From Alteromonas profundi (GTDB lineage: Bacteria; Pseudomonadota; Gammaproteobacteria; Enterobacterales; Alteromonadaceae): DNA of 64,000 nucleotides. The notes under the pieces were generated by a model that searched no databases, was not told the origin of the DNA, and was given only the letters and a program-made list of their open reading frames with translations. Location of the stretch: the NCBI RefSeq assembly GCF_010500865.1, contig NZ_JAAAWN010000001.1, forward strand, positions 62,001 through 126,000, written 5' to 3'. Position 1 is the first letter of the stretch; each line of letters begins with the position of its first letter. The translations under genes were made by a program, and so were the position numbers. This document shows positions 9,487-19,499 of the stretch, one piece after another.

Positions 9487-10887
9487 TCATTTACTGTACA
9501 ACACCTTTCTAATAACATTGATGAATTTTTTTCGGCTTGCATCTTCATAATGATGCCGATACTGCTTTATTTGAGGTTGTCCTGCTACATACACATCTCG
9601 GATAATATTTTCGTTGCACGCAAATATCCATCGATTTAAAAGATCTTTAGGGTCACTTGCCGCCACAAAAGGATTTTGGTTATCTAGAACCATAAAATCT
9701 GCGCGACTCCCCACGGCTAAACCAAATTTCACATCGCAGGCTTGGTTACCGCCGAGCCGCGCTTGTTGAAAGAGGTTATCACCTATATGTTGTTGTTGGG
9801 CTCGATATAAACGATTACGCTGCTGATCGCGGAGCCGTTGGGCGTACTCTAACGTACGCAACTCTTCGACAATAGAAAGGCTTACGTGACTGTCTGACCC
9901 TATTCCCCATTTTCCATCTAACAACGTATAGTCTGTCGCTGGAAAGATCCCGTCCCCTAAGTTAGCTTCTGTGGTAGGGCACAACCCCACCGTTGCTTTA
10001 CTACTCGCCAGCGCACTCATTTCCTTTTCATCTAGGTGGGTTGCGTGAACTAAACACCAACGTTGATCTATACCTATTTCATCACAAAGCCATTGGACGG
10101 GCCTTTGTCCAGTCCATGCGACGCATTCTTCTACTTCTTTTTGTTGTTCTGCAATATGAATATGTATTGGCTTATTTTTACCAACTACATCCAACACATC
10201 TTCTATTTGGTTTTTATTTACCGCGCGTAAGGAGTGAAAACAAACGCCAGATGTGTGAAGTGAGTGAGGTTTGAGGAATGTTTCGCATTGCTGGTAAAGG
10301 GTTAAGTAACTTTCAGTATTATTTATGAAGCGAGCTTGCCCCTCATGAGGTGGCTTTTCGCCGAAACCAGAATAGGAGTACAACACGGGGAGCAGTGTAA
10401 GCCCTATACCTGCATCATTGGCAGCTTGAAGCAATTGCTCTGCTATTTCAGACTTGTTCTGATAGGGGGTACCATTTGGAGTATGATGTAGATAGTGAAA
10501 CTCACCTACTTGGGTGTACCCAGCTTTTAACATGTCGATATAAAGTTGTGTAGCAACAATACGCACATCGTCAGGGGTGAGTTTTTGTACCACCTTATAC
10601 ATCAATTCTCGCCAGCTCCAGAAACTATCGTTTGGATCTAAACTTACTTCTGCCGCCCCAGCCATGACACGTTGAAATGCGTGAGAATGCACGTTAGCTA
10701 ATGTTGGCAATACGGGGCCGTGTAAACAAACCGTATCCGATTTTGGTGTTGTATTAACCTCTATTTTAAAAATGGCCCCATTTTTTACGTCGATCGCGAC
10801 GTTACTTTCCCACCCCGTAGCGAGCAAAGCATGTTCAGCATAATAGCGTAGATGGCTATTTTCAGGATGAGGGGATAAAGCGTTCAC
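9487..10887 (-). CDS. hutF: Formimidoylglutamate deiminase HutF
   Basis: HutF hydrolyses N-formimino-L-glutamate to N-formyl-L-glutamate and ammonia. The 466-aa protein belongs to the amidohydrolase superfamily: LANVHSHAFQRVMAG holds the N-terminal HxH metal ligands, later His ligands fall in HIHIAEQQKEVEE and LVHATHL, and GIGSDSHV carries the catalytic Asp. HutF together with hutG defines the branch found in pseudomonads that releases formate rather than formamide. It is transcribed away from hutU and shares with it an intergenic region with two HutC-type operators. Length and motifs are normal for the family. Confidence 0.93.
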   Translation of the reverse strand: MNALSPHPENSHLRYYAEHALLATGWESNVAIDVKNGAIFKIEVNTTPKSDTVCLHGPVLPTLANVHSHAFQRVMAGAAEVSLDPNDSFWSWRELMYKVVQKLTPDDVRIVATQLYIDMLKAGYTQVGEFHYLHHTPNGTPYQNKSEIAEQLLQAANDAGIGLTLLPVLYSYSGFGEKPPHEGQARFINNTESYLTLYQQCETFLKPHSLHTSGVCFHSLRAVNKNQIEDVLDVVGKNKPIHIHIAEQQKEVEECVAWTGQRPVQWLCDEIGIDQRWCLVHATHLDEKEMSALASSKATVGLCPTTEANLGDGIFPATDYTLLDGKWGIGSDSHVSLSIVEELRTLEYAQRLRDQQRNRLYRAQQQHIGDNLFQQARLGGNQACDVKFGLAVGSRADFMVLDNQNPFVAASDPKDLLNRWIFACNENIIRDVYVAGQPQIKQYRHHYEDASRKKFINVIRKVLYSK

Positions 10888-10936
10888 AGCGGTTCCTTAA
10901 AATACAATAGTTATATAGCAGTATAGTAGGGTGATA

Positions 10937-10948
10937 TTGTATATACAA
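10937..10948. promoter_or_regulatory. HutC operator candidate, hutF side
   Basis: TTGTATATACAA is a perfect 12-bp palindrome about 50 bp upstream of the hutF start. It matches the T-G-T-A-N2-T-A-C-A style of sites known for HutC repressors. The same core recurs at 11124-11133. Confidence 0.8.
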
Positions 10949-11122
10949 GTTTAATTTATCTGACTTTAATTTCGTTTTTACATGCTTTGTTAGCACTTGT
11001 GTAAACATTTATAATTAAATTTTCGTTTGAAATTATTTTTAACTTATTGATAGTTAAACATTAATATTGTTTTTCTAAAAAATAGTTGCAAATATCAGCG
11101 CAACAAATTACCTTAAGTTAAA

Positions 11123-11134
11123 TTGTATATACAT
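11123..11134. promoter_or_regulatory. HutC operator candidate, hutU side
   Basis: TTGTATATACAT contains the same palindromic core TGTATATACA (11124-11133) as the hutF-side site. It lies 25 bp before the hutU start codon. The pair fits coordinated repression of hutF and hutUHIG by the adjacent hutC product. Confidence 0.8.
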
Positions 11135-11159
11135 TTAATTCAGATGAGGCGGTATTACC

Positions 11160-12842
11160 ATGATAAATACAACAACATTCTCCCGTCGCCGAGAAGGCGT
11201 CGTCAAAGCCCCCACAGGCTCTGCACTAAGCACCAAGTCGTGGTTCACCGAAGCACCTATGCGTATGTTAATGAACAATCTAGATCCTGAGGTGGCAGAG
11301 AACCCTGAAGAGCTTGTGGTTTACGGAGGAATTGGTCGCGCGGCTCGAAATTGGGAAAGTTACGATCAGATTATTGCCAGTTTGAAGTGTTTAGAAGATG
11401 ACGAAACTTTACTTGTACAGTCTGGTAAGCCTGTCGGTGTATTTAAGACACACACTAATGCCCCCCGCGTCCTTATTGCCAATTCAAATTTAGTTCCTCA
11501 TTGGGCAAATTGGGAACATTTCAATGAGTTGGACGCTAAAGGGTTAGCGATGTATGGCCAAATGACGGCCGGTTCTTGGATATATATTGGTAGTCAAGGT
11601 ATTGTTCAAGGGACCTATGAAACGTTTGTAGAAGCGTCCCGACAGCATTACAACGGTACCTTAACTGGGCGTTGGGTGTTAACTGCTGGTTTAGGAGGAA
11701 TGGGGGGGGCACAGCCGCTTGCCGCCACATTGGCAGGTGCCTGTTCGTTAAATATAGAATGTCAGCAAAGTCGTATCGACTTTCGTTTGAAAACCGGCTA
11801 CTTAGATGAGCAAGCAAGTAATTTAGATGATGCTCTTGCACGGATCCAAAAATATACCCAAGCAGGTCAAGCTATCTCGGTGGGTCTGTGCGCCAATGCA
11901 GCTGATATTTTACCTGAAATAATTAAACGAAATATTCGGCCTGATATGGTGACAGATCAAACATCTGCGCACGATCCACTAAATGGATATTTGCCCACAG
12001 GGATGAGTTGGGAAGAGTATCGTAAGCAAGCGCAATCTCAACCAAAAGAAACTATTTTGGCCGCAAAGGAATCTATGGCAATACATGTGCAAGCCATGTT
12101 GGAATTCCAAAAAATGGGAGTGCCAACCTTCGACTATGGCAATAACATCCGTCAAATGGCATTGGAGCAAGGAGTAGACAATGCGTTTGATTTTCCAGGC
12201 TTTGTTCCAGCGTATATTCGACCCTTGTTTTGCCGAGGTATTGGTCCATTTCGTTGGGTTGCATTGTCGGGCGACCCTGAAGATATCTATAAAACAGATG
12301 CAAAAGTAAAAGAATTGATTGCAGACGATAAGCATTTGCACCGCTGGCTTGATATGGCCCGTGAACGTATTCAGTTTCAAGGCTTACCAGCACGCATCTG
12401 TTGGGTAGGACTTGGTCAGCGGGCGAAGTTAGGATTAGCGTTTAATGAAATGGTGCGAAACGGTGAGTTAAAGACACCAATCGTAATTGGTCGCGACCAC
12501 TTAGACTCTGGGTCAGTGGCAAGTCCCAATCGTGAAACGGAAGGGATGCAAGATGGGTCGGATGCTGTGTCCGATTGGCCTCTATTAAATGCCCTTTTAA
12601 ACACGGCGTCAGGCGCTACATGGGTGTCGTTACACCATGGTGGTGGGGTTGGAATGGGTTTTTCTCAGCACTCAGGAATGGTTATCGTGTGCGATGGCAG
12701 TGATGAGGCGGCAGAACGAATAGCACGTGTACTACACAATGATCCAGCCACAGGCGTGATGCGCCATGCTGATGCCGGTTACGACATCGCGATAGCATGC
12801 GCAAAAGAACAGAGGCTAAACTTACCTATGAGTGCAAAATAG
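11160..12842 (+). CDS. hutU: Urocanate hydratase HutU
   Basis: Urocanase converts urocanate to imidazolonepropionate, using tightly bound NAD+ as an electrophile. The 560-aa product has normal length. It shows the family's glycine-rich NAD-binding segment [14 protein letters not shown] (about 178-191), [14 protein letters not shown] (about 267-280) and the strongly conserved C-terminal [17 protein letters not shown] and [13 protein letters not shown] segments. ATG 11160 follows a GAGGCGG RBS. It is the first gene of hutU-hutH-hutI-hutG, with gaps of about 15-33 nt that suggest one operon. The HutC-type operator just upstream points to urocanate-induced derepression. Confidence 0.97.
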   Translation: MINTTTFSRRREGVVKAPTGSALSTKSWFTEAPMRMLMNNLDPEVAENPEELVVYGGIGRAARNWESYDQIIASLKCLEDDETLLVQSGKPVGVFKTHTNAPRVLIANSNLVPHWANWEHFNELDAKGLAMYGQMTAGSWIYIGSQGIVQGTYETFVEASRQHYNGTLTGRWVLTAGLGGMGGAQPLAATLAGACSLNIECQQSRIDFRLKTGYLDEQASNLDDALARIQKYTQAGQAISVGLCANAADILPEIIKRNIRPDMVTDQTSAHDPLNGYLPTGMSWEEYRKQAQSQPKETILAAKESMAIHVQAMLEFQKMGVPTFDYGNNIRQMALEQGVDNAFDFPGFVPAYIRPLFCRGIGPFRWVALSGDPEDIYKTDAKVKELIADDKHLHRWLDMARERIQFQGLPARICWVGLGQRAKLGLAFNEMVRNGELKTPIVIGRDHLDSGSVASPNRETEGMQDGSDAVSDWPLLNALLNTASGATWVSLHHGGGVGMGFSQHSGMVIVCDGSDEAAERIARVLHNDPATGVMRHADAGYDIAIACAKEQRLNLPMSAK

Positions 12843-12874
12843 ACGCCCATTTACCAGAATAATTGAGAAAAAAC

Positions 12875-14410
12875 ATGTTTGAATTAATGATAAAACCTGG
12901 TCAATTAAGCCTTAGCAATTTACGTGAAATTAGCCGTAGAAAAGTGAAACTAAGTTTGGATCCTGCTGCACTTGAAGGTATTCATGCAAGTACCCAGGTG
13001 GTGAACGACGTTATTGCAGAAAACCGCACCGTATATGGGATTAATACAGGATTCGGCTTACTTGCCAACACGCGTATTGCACCTGAGGACTTAGAGGAAT
13101 TACAGCGTAGCATTGTGCTTTCTCATGCCGCGGGCATCGGTGAGTTAATGGATGATAGTACCGTAAAGCTAATTATGACGCTTAAAGTAAATAGCTTAGC
13201 CAGAGGGTTTTCTGGAATACGCTTAAAGGTTATTGAAGCGCTGATTACACTGATCAACAAAGAGGTATATCCCTGTATACCGAAGAAAGGGTCCGTGGGT
13301 GCATCAGGTGACCTAGCACCATTAGCGCACATGAGTACGGTACTATTAGGAGAAGGTAAGGCACGCTATAAAGGAGAGCAGATTTCCGGAGGTGCGGCTT
13401 TATCAATAGCTGGATTAGACCCTATTTCACTGGCGCCCAAAGAAGGCCTGGCACTGCTAAATGGAACCCAAGCCTCTACAGCTTTCGCGCTAGAAGGTTT
13501 ATTTCAAGCCGAGGATTTGTATGCATCAGCAGTAGTCTGTGGTGCATTATCGGTAGAGGCTGCATTAGGAAGCCGCAGTCCTTTCGATGCTAGAATTCAC
13601 CAAGCCAGAGGTCATCAGACTCAAATTGATGTGGCGGCTGCTTATCGTCACTTATTAGGTGAAAAAAGTGAAATTGGCAATTCACATCAAGATTGTGAAA
13701 AAGTACAAGACCCGTATTCATTGCGGTGCCAGCCGCAGGTCATGGGAGCATGCTTAGAACAAATCCGCAATGCCGCTAATGTATTGCTTGTAGAAGCAAA
13801 TTCCGTATCTGACAATCCACTTGTGTTTGCTAGCGAAGGTGACATTATCTCAGGCGGTAATTTTCACGCAGAACCCGTGGCTATGGCAGCAGATAACCTC
13901 GCACTGGCAATTGCTGAAATAGGCAGTTTATCAGAAAGGCGAATGGCACTATTAATCGATAGTAACCTAAGCAAGTTACCGCCTTTTTTAGTAGACAATG
14001 GCGGGGTTAACTCTGGTTTCATGATTGCACAAGTTACGGCAGCTGCTTTGGCCAGTGAAAATAAAACCTATGCCCACCCCGCTTCCATAGACAGCTTACC
14101 TACCTCTGCCAATCAGGAAGATCATGTTTCTATGGCTACCTTTGCTGCCCGTCGACTAAAAGACATGGCGGAGAATACTCGTGGAATACTGGCGGTAGAA
14201 CTTCTTGCGGCCGCGCAAGGGCTTGATTTTCGTAGTCCACTAACCTCGAGTGAACCATTGGAGCAGGCACGTGCCACATTACGCTCACGCGTTCCATTTT
14301 ATGACAAAGATCGTTACATGGCGGCTGATTTAGAAAAAGCCAATGCGCTCCTTTTGGAAGCCGTGCATAACGACTGTATGCCTGAAAACTTATTGCCTAG
14401 TTTTCATTAA
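12875..14410 (+). CDS. hutH: Histidine ammonia-lyase HutH
   Basis: HutH deaminates L-histidine to trans-urocanate, the first step of the pathway. The MIO prosthetic group would form from Ala143-Ser144-Gly145 in [14 protein letters not shown]. Other family blocks are visible: [25 protein letters not shown] and [11 protein letters not shown]. From ATG 12875 the protein is 511 aa, the usual length. A TTG at 12863 would add only four residues and sits on the purine-rich GAGAAAAAA that should be the RBS, so I prefer the ATG. It lies 32 nt after hutU. Confidence 0.96.
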   Translation: MFELMIKPGQLSLSNLREISRRKVKLSLDPAALEGIHASTQVVNDVIAENRTVYGINTGFGLLANTRIAPEDLEELQRSIVLSHAAGIGELMDDSTVKLIMTLKVNSLARGFSGIRLKVIEALITLINKEVYPCIPKKGSVGASGDLAPLAHMSTVLLGEGKARYKGEQISGGAALSIAGLDPISLAPKEGLALLNGTQASTAFALEGLFQAEDLYASAVVCGALSVEAALGSRSPFDARIHQARGHQTQIDVAAAYRHLLGEKSEIGNSHQDCEKVQDPYSLRCQPQVMGACLEQIRNAANVLLVEANSVSDNPLVFASEGDIISGGNFHAEPVAMAADNLALAIAEIGSLSERRMALLIDSNLSKLPPFLVDNGGVNSGFMIAQVTAAALASENKTYAHPASIDSLPTSANQEDHVSMATFAARRLKDMAENTRGILAVELLAAAQGLDFRSPLTSSEPLEQARATLRSRVPFYDKDRYMAADLEKANALLLEAVHNDCMPENLLPSFH

Positions 14411-14435
14411 TGCCTGTGTTTTTTAAGGAGGGAGT

Positions 14436-15677
14436 ATGACTCAAGCTACGCCTATTCTATTAGATAGCCTGTGGCATAACGTTAATGTCGCAACCATGAA
14501 AGACGGTATTTACAATAGTATTATCAATGCTGCTATTGGGGTTAAAGATGGCCGTATAGCGTGGCTTGGCGAAGCAGGCAAGTTACCAAACTATCACGCT
14601 AATGAAGTGCATGATATTCAAGGCGGTTGGGTTACCCCAGGTTTAATAGATTGCCATAGTCACGTAGTTTTTGGCGGCAATCGCGCAGCAGAATTTGAAC
14701 AACGGCTCAATGGCATTAGCTATCAGGAGATCGCTAAGAATGGCGGGGGAATTGGTGCCTCGGTGCGAGCCACGCGAGAGGCGAATGATGACGCCTTGCT
14801 TAACAGTGCGAAGGCAAGACTCCAAAGCTTAATGGCCGACGGCGTAACAACGATAGAAATAAAGTCAGGCTATGGTTTGTCGTTAGATAGCGAAATGAAA
14901 ATGTTAAGGGTAGCGACGGCGTTAGGAAACCAGTTACCTATTACAGTGAAGCGTACCTGTTTAGCCGCTCATGCCTTACCACCAGAACATGAAAATAATG
15001 AAACCTATCTGGATTATGTGTGTGAAACCGTATTACCTGAAATAGCTGCTTCCGGCTTCGCAGATGCAGTGGATGCTTTTTGTGAAGGGATAGCTTTTAG
15101 TAAAGAGCAGGTACAGCGCTACTTTACTAAAGCAAAAGCGCTTGGGTTACCTGTAAAAATTCATGCTGAGCAGTTATCGTCGTTAGGAGGCGCACGCATG
15201 GCGGCGAAGTTTAATGCGCTATCGGCAGATCATATTGAATATGCTGAGGAAGAGGATATTCGAGCAATGGCCCAATCAGGTACGGTGGCCGTCTTACTGC
15301 CAGGTGCTTTTTACACCTTAAGAGAAACCCAGCGTCCGCCTATCGCTTTAATGCGTCAATATGATGTGCCCATGGCCATTGCTACCGATGTAAACCCTGG
15401 TACTTCACCTGCGTTATCGTTACGTTTGATGATGAATATGTCGTGTACATTATTTGGCTTAACGCCAGAGGAATCATTAGCTGGAGCAACTCTTTTTGCC
15501 GCTCAAGCATTAGGTATAAAAGACACCCATGGTTCATTAGAAGTCGGTAAAGTCGCTGACTTTGTCTGTTGGGATATACAAAGCCCAGGTGAACTGTGTT
15601 ACTGGCTAGGAGGTAATTTGGCTAAACGGCGGGTTTATCATGGAAACGAAACGATGCACCAGAAGATAGTTGACTAA
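14436..15677 (+). CDS. hutI: Imidazolonepropionase HutI
   Basis: HutI hydrolyses 4-imidazolone-5-propionate to N-formimino-L-glutamate. The 413-aa amidohydrolase has the metal-binding IDCHSHVVFGG motif near residue 75, EIKSGYGL, the second ligand region LAAHALPPE, KIHAEQL and the catalytic IATDVNPGTSP. An AGGAGG RBS lies directly before ATG 14436. It is third in the hut operon, and its product feeds the divergently encoded HutF. Confidence 0.95.
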   Translation: MTQATPILLDSLWHNVNVATMKDGIYNSIINAAIGVKDGRIAWLGEAGKLPNYHANEVHDIQGGWVTPGLIDCHSHVVFGGNRAAEFEQRLNGISYQEIAKNGGGIGASVRATREANDDALLNSAKARLQSLMADGVTTIEIKSGYGLSLDSEMKMLRVATALGNQLPITVKRTCLAAHALPPEHENNETYLDYVCETVLPEIAASGFADAVDAFCEGIAFSKEQVQRYFTKAKALGLPVKIHAEQLSSLGGARMAAKFNALSADHIEYAEEEDIRAMAQSGTVAVLLPGAFYTLRETQRPPIALMRQYDVPMAIATDVNPGTSPALSLRLMMNMSCTLFGLTPEESLAGATLFAAQALGIKDTHGSLEVGKVADFVCWDIQSPGELCYWLGGNLAKRRVYHGNETMHQKIVD

Positions 15678-15692
15678 AGCAATGGGAAATAT

Positions 15693-16508
15693 ATGAATAA
15701 ACAGTCATTGTTACCTCAGTCTGCGTTTGATTTTACTCAAGGGCAAACACCTTTATTGGTAAGTATGCCTCATTCTGGGCTGGGTTTAACACCGCAGGTA
15801 AAAAGTGGGTTGACGAGCGAGGCGACGACGCTGCCTGATACAGATTGGTATTTGCCAGAACTGTATGATTTTTTATCTGAATTAAACGTTGGATGCATAA
15901 AAGCGAACTATTCGCGTTATGTTATTGATTTAAATAGACCTGTTGATGATAAGCCTTTGTACGAAAGTAAAACAACCGGTCTTTTTCCAACAATATTGTT
16001 TAATGAATCTGCTGTCTTTCAACAGGGAAAAGAGCCTAGTGAAGACTTGAAAAATCTTTATAAAAAAGAAATTTGGCATGCGTATCATACGAAAATTGCT
16101 CACGAGTTGGCACGTTTAAAACGCCAATTTGGCTTCGCTATTTTGTTTGATGCCCATAGTATCGCCGAACAGGTTCCAATGTTATTTGACGGGACGCTTG
16201 CTGACTTCAATTGGGGAACCAACAGAGGACAATCTTGTGCTCTTTCTTTAGCAACGAGGGTGCAAAACAACGTAGAGGCGCACTATAGTCAAGTCCTTAA
16301 CGGTCGCTTTAAGGGCGGATATATTACCCGTCATTTTGGTCGCCCTAGCGACGGCATACACGCTATCCAGTTAGAGCTTTCTCAGGCGACTTATTTAGAC
16401 GAGCGGGGCCGTCATCAGGGCGTTTATAGCGTATGCAAATCGAAGAAGTTATTTATTCGTCAGCAGTTAAAAAGAACAATTAAAAGCTTACTTAGCGCAA
16501 CCATATAG
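15693..16508 (+). CDS. hutG: N-formylglutamate amidohydrolase HutG
   Basis: HutG releases formate from N-formyl-L-glutamate to give glutamate, completing the five-step pathway with HutF. The 271-aa protein belongs to the N-formylglutamate amidohydrolase (FGase) family. It has the N-terminal SMPHSGLG motif, the D-x-N-R-P segment (IDLNRPVDD), the LFDAHSI metal-site motif and GGYITRHFGRP. It lies 15 nt after hutI as the last gene of the operon. No histidine or urocanate permease gene (hutT type) is present in this locus. Confidence 0.93.
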   Translation: MNKQSLLPQSAFDFTQGQTPLLVSMPHSGLGLTPQVKSGLTSEATTLPDTDWYLPELYDFLSELNVGCIKANYSRYVIDLNRPVDDKPLYESKTTGLFPTILFNESAVFQQGKEPSEDLKNLYKKEIWHAYHTKIAHELARLKRQFGFAILFDAHSIAEQVPMLFDGTLADFNWGTNRGQSCALSLATRVQNNVEAHYSQVLNGRFKGGYITRHFGRPSDGIHAIQLELSQATYLDERGRHQGVYSVCKSKKLFIRQQLKRTIKSLLSATI

Positions 16509-16519
16509 GCAAATTTACT

Positions 16520-16546
16520 AAGCCATTGGTTGAGTTTCAATGGCTT
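16520..16546. terminator. Hairpin between convergent hutG and the LuxR-family gene
   Basis: AAGCCATTG (16520-16528) and CAATGGCTT (16538-16546) form a perfect 9-bp stem with a 9-nt loop. Neither side has a clear U-tract, so termination efficiency is doubtful, but the position between convergent genes suggests a shared terminator. Confidence 0.5.
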
Positions 16547-16552
16547 CGGTAG

Positions 16553-19252
16553 TTACTCAATTAAACCAATGGCTCTGGCTTTATTTATCGCGTTAACCCG
16601 CTTATCTACATCTAATTTCTTAAAGATGTTCTTAAGATGGAACTTAACTGTGTGGTTAGTCATATAAAGTGCTCGAGCAATCTCTTTGTTAGCGAGGCCA
16701 TGGGCTAATTGGTTTAATACTTCAGTCTCTCGCTTGCTCAGTGCTTGTTCAAGCGAGTTGTCTTCTTCTCCAAGAAATAACCGGTGATACTGTTTAGCGC
16801 ATTGGCTTAAAAAAGCAAGTTCTAGTCTGTGTATATTGCTATTTCTAAAGTATTCAATGCACGCTTTAATACTATCTATTGTGAGTCGAGAAAGAAAAAA
16901 TGGCGTTTTCACTTCAGAGCGCGTAGCGAAGCCTGCAGCACTTATTAAATCGTCAAAGCACAACGATTTTTCACCGCGTGAAGCGTACATAGTAGCCCGC
17001 AATACCAGTAGCCGTATCAAGTATAATGTTGCGCCTATTCTCTGTGTGCGGACAATAGCCTCATCAATGTCTGTTTTTGCGTGTTCACTGCTATAGCCTT
17101 TTAAGTGTGCTAATCCAAGCGCAAAACATTTTTCACATAACAAAAACCAGTTTTCATGAAGGGCGGCGGTGGGGGATGTAGAACTCCCCAACTCCTTCAT
17201 CGCAAGCAAAATCTCGTTTGGTTTGCCTTGTGTCATTGCATAAGTTAAGCGATAGATATTACTAAGCGCTTTAAGCCGGGGTAACTGCCTTTTTCTTGCG
17301 GTTTCAATACTCAACGCCAATAAGTTAGCAGACGCCTCTCTCATGTTAAAAAGCCGAAAGTACTCGAATTGAGAGGAAAATCCTGCCGCGTATATCTCTG
17401 ACCATCCATCGGTTGTGCACGCAGTATGTATTAGCTCTTGCATCTTTTCGAATGAAATCGAGCTGGGACTCTGCCAGAATTCTAGAGCAAGTAAATTAAT
17501 CTCACTGTTTGTCTTTAACCGACTATCTATGCCAAAGTTTTTATTTGCCATTCCAATCGATTCGCTAAGATGTTGTTTCGCTGATTCGAATTTTGCCTGA
17601 TGTAAAGCTATCTGCCCTAGGTGAAGTACAAGATAGTTTGCGCCAAGTACTGATTCTGCTTGGCGCATGGCACTAAGTCCTTTAACTGCCGCCATTTTCG
17701 CATCATTAAACATACCTAGTGCCATAGAGCTTAGCACAATAACAGATTCGATTATTGCAACTCCAAGTAAATCGGCTTTATTCCATCTTGCTAGTTTGTT
17801 TTTCATTTCTTGTAATGCAGTAATGTTAATTAGCTCATCACGATAGGAATTCAATAAGCGTCCAACTAGGTATAGATCTCGGCCAAGTAGCTTGTTTGTT
17901 GCATGCTGTGTAGTTAGTTTAATTTTATTAAATTGAGCTTCTGCTTCATCAATATACCCGTCTTTTAACAAGGAGTAGACATTTGCCAAACGAACGCGTG
18001 GGTGACGTGCGAAATCGGGTGACTGAAAGTTGCGCAATAAACTGCGCATCAAGCCTACTCCCCCATATAAAACAAGTTCCCACCCACCAGCGTTCAAAAA
18101 TAACTGAGCGGCCCTATCCATATCGCCTGATAGTCTGGCATGTGCTACCGCACTCGATATTTGCTGATTTGATTCAAACCACCGCGATGCTTTCAAGTGA
18201 AGTGAGTTAATAAGTTCTGGTTGTTGATGCTTTAGCTTGGTGTATAAAATCTCACAGAACAAGTGGTGATAGCGATACCAAACTTGTTGAGAATCAAGTG
18301 ATATAAGAAGCGAGCGAATATGGGGCGAGGTGTTGATTAAACCTTGAACATTATCAATACCCGTAACTTCGCTTGCAAGCTCAATATTAAATTGCTCTAA
18401 AATAGAGGTATACGTTAAAAACTTACGCTCTTGTGGGGTAGAGCGGTCGAGTATCTGCTCGGTGAAGTAATCAGTAATATATTGCTGCTTACCTTTGAAA
18501 AGCGTATCGAGGTTTGTACTTCCCTTATTCGCTACTGTGGCCAGTTGAACGGCCACCGCCCAGCCTTCTGTTTGCTCGAGTAAGGTTTTAGCGTATTGAT
18601 CACTGGCATCGGGCCCGATAAAGCGCTTTAATTCGTCTAAAGAAAAACTAAGCATTTGTTGATTAATTTCAAAGGCACGATTGCTCAAGACCCGTGATGC
18701 TACGTTTACTTGGGGTTGAGAACGGCTACTTATGATTATGCGAAAGTTATAGGGGAGGTGATCTAAAAGTTGATTTATTAACCCGTTAACCTCTACGGAT
18801 TCAGCGCGATAGAAGTCGTCTAATATCAGTACTACTTTTTCATTTATGCACGATAGCTTTGCTATTAAAAGTGTAGAGACTTGTTCAACAGAAAATTCAA
18901 CTAAGCATTTATAAGCGGCAAATTCGAGTGATCCTAATGGCAATCCTGCCTCGGTGAGCGCAATAATTAAATAGCTTGCAAAGTGTCGTAAGTCTGTGTC
19001 ATTTGCATCTAATGATAACCAGGCAACTTTTATATCACGCTGCAATAAAGACTCACGCCACTGAGACAAAAGCGAAGATTTACCAAACCCGGCCGGTGCA
19101 ACAATAAACCCTGAGCCGATTTCATTTGCATTATTCAGTAAAGATGCCGCCTCTACTCGTTCAATTAGGCGGGCATTCGCTCGTGGCGGAATGAGCTTTG
19201 TTCTAATAAACCAAGGCTCGGTAAGCTCGTTATTACTTAGCATTCGTGACAT
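16553..19252 (-). CDS. MalT-like LuxR-family ATP-dependent regulator (LAL/STAND)
   Basis: A large (899 aa) signal-transducing transcription activator. The N-terminal STAND NTPase contains Walker A APAGFGKSS (52-60) and a Walker B-like VVLILDDF, and a helical winged-helix region follows. The middle (about 350-800) is a TPR-type superhelix expected to bind the inducer. The C-terminus is a LuxR/GerE HTH (about 838-895: LSKRETEVLNQLAxGLANKEIA, then VKFHLKNIFKKL). The domain order equals MalT of E. coli, but the effector here is unknown. It is divergent from the TonB receptor and hyuAB genes, which it probably activates. It has no similarity in role to HutC. Confidence 0.88.
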   Translation of the reverse strand: MSRMLSNNELTEPWFIRTKLIPPRANARLIERVEAASLLNNANEIGSGFIVAPAGFGKSSLLSQWRESLLQRDIKVAWLSLDANDTDLRHFASYLIIALTEAGLPLGSLEFAAYKCLVEFSVEQVSTLLIAKLSCINEKVVLILDDFYRAESVEVNGLINQLLDHLPYNFRIIISSRSQPQVNVASRVLSNRAFEINQQMLSFSLDELKRFIGPDASDQYAKTLLEQTEGWAVAVQLATVANKGSTNLDTLFKGKQQYITDYFTEQILDRSTPQERKFLTYTSILEQFNIELASEVTGIDNVQGLINTSPHIRSLLISLDSQQVWYRYHHLFCEILYTKLKHQQPELINSLHLKASRWFESNQQISSAVAHARLSGDMDRAAQLFLNAGGWELVLYGGVGLMRSLLRNFQSPDFARHPRVRLANVYSLLKDGYIDEAEAQFNKIKLTTQHATNKLLGRDLYLVGRLLNSYRDELINITALQEMKNKLARWNKADLLGVAIIESVIVLSSMALGMFNDAKMAAVKGLSAMRQAESVLGANYLVLHLGQIALHQAKFESAKQHLSESIGMANKNFGIDSRLKTNSEINLLALEFWQSPSSISFEKMQELIHTACTTDGWSEIYAAGFSSQFEYFRLFNMREASANLLALSIETARKRQLPRLKALSNIYRLTYAMTQGKPNEILLAMKELGSSTSPTAALHENWFLLCEKCFALGLAHLKGYSSEHAKTDIDEAIVRTQRIGATLYLIRLLVLRATMYASRGEKSLCFDDLISAAGFATRSEVKTPFFLSRLTIDSIKACIEYFRNSNIHRLELAFLSQCAKQYHRLFLGEEDNSLEQALSKRETEVLNQLAHGLANKEIARALYMTNHTVKFHLKNIFKKLDVDKRVNAINKARAIGLIE

Positions 19253-19342
19253 TTTCCTTCAGTTTTACATGTACTGTGCATGCTATCACTTTGCTGCCAT
19301 TCGTTACTCTCAGTAATACTCTCAAACCACTCATTTATTAAT

Positions 19343-19360
19343 ACTGCCCTTTAGGGTAGT
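19343..19360. promoter_or_regulatory. Inverted repeat in the regulator/TonB-receptor intergenic region
   Basis: ACTGCCCT (19343-19350), a TT centre and AGGGTAGT (19353-19360) form an 8+8 inverted repeat with one mismatch. It lies between the divergent MalT-like gene and the TonB-receptor gene. It is a candidate operator, but no second copy was found by eye. Confidence 0.35.
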
Positions 19361-19499
19361 TGCTGCTAGCTTTGAAATTATGGGATAACTTTTAAACAAG
19401 TTGGCGTTTATGCAAAAAAACGCAGCGGCAATTAGTTATAAGTTGCTGGCCTAGATTATAAAAACTAAATATCTGTCAAACAAGTAAAAAGGAAAACTC

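Noticed and set aside
11979-12393. Antisense ORFs inside hutU (up to 133 codons)
   Set aside because: They are shadows of a highly conserved gene, with no RBS or recognisable domain.
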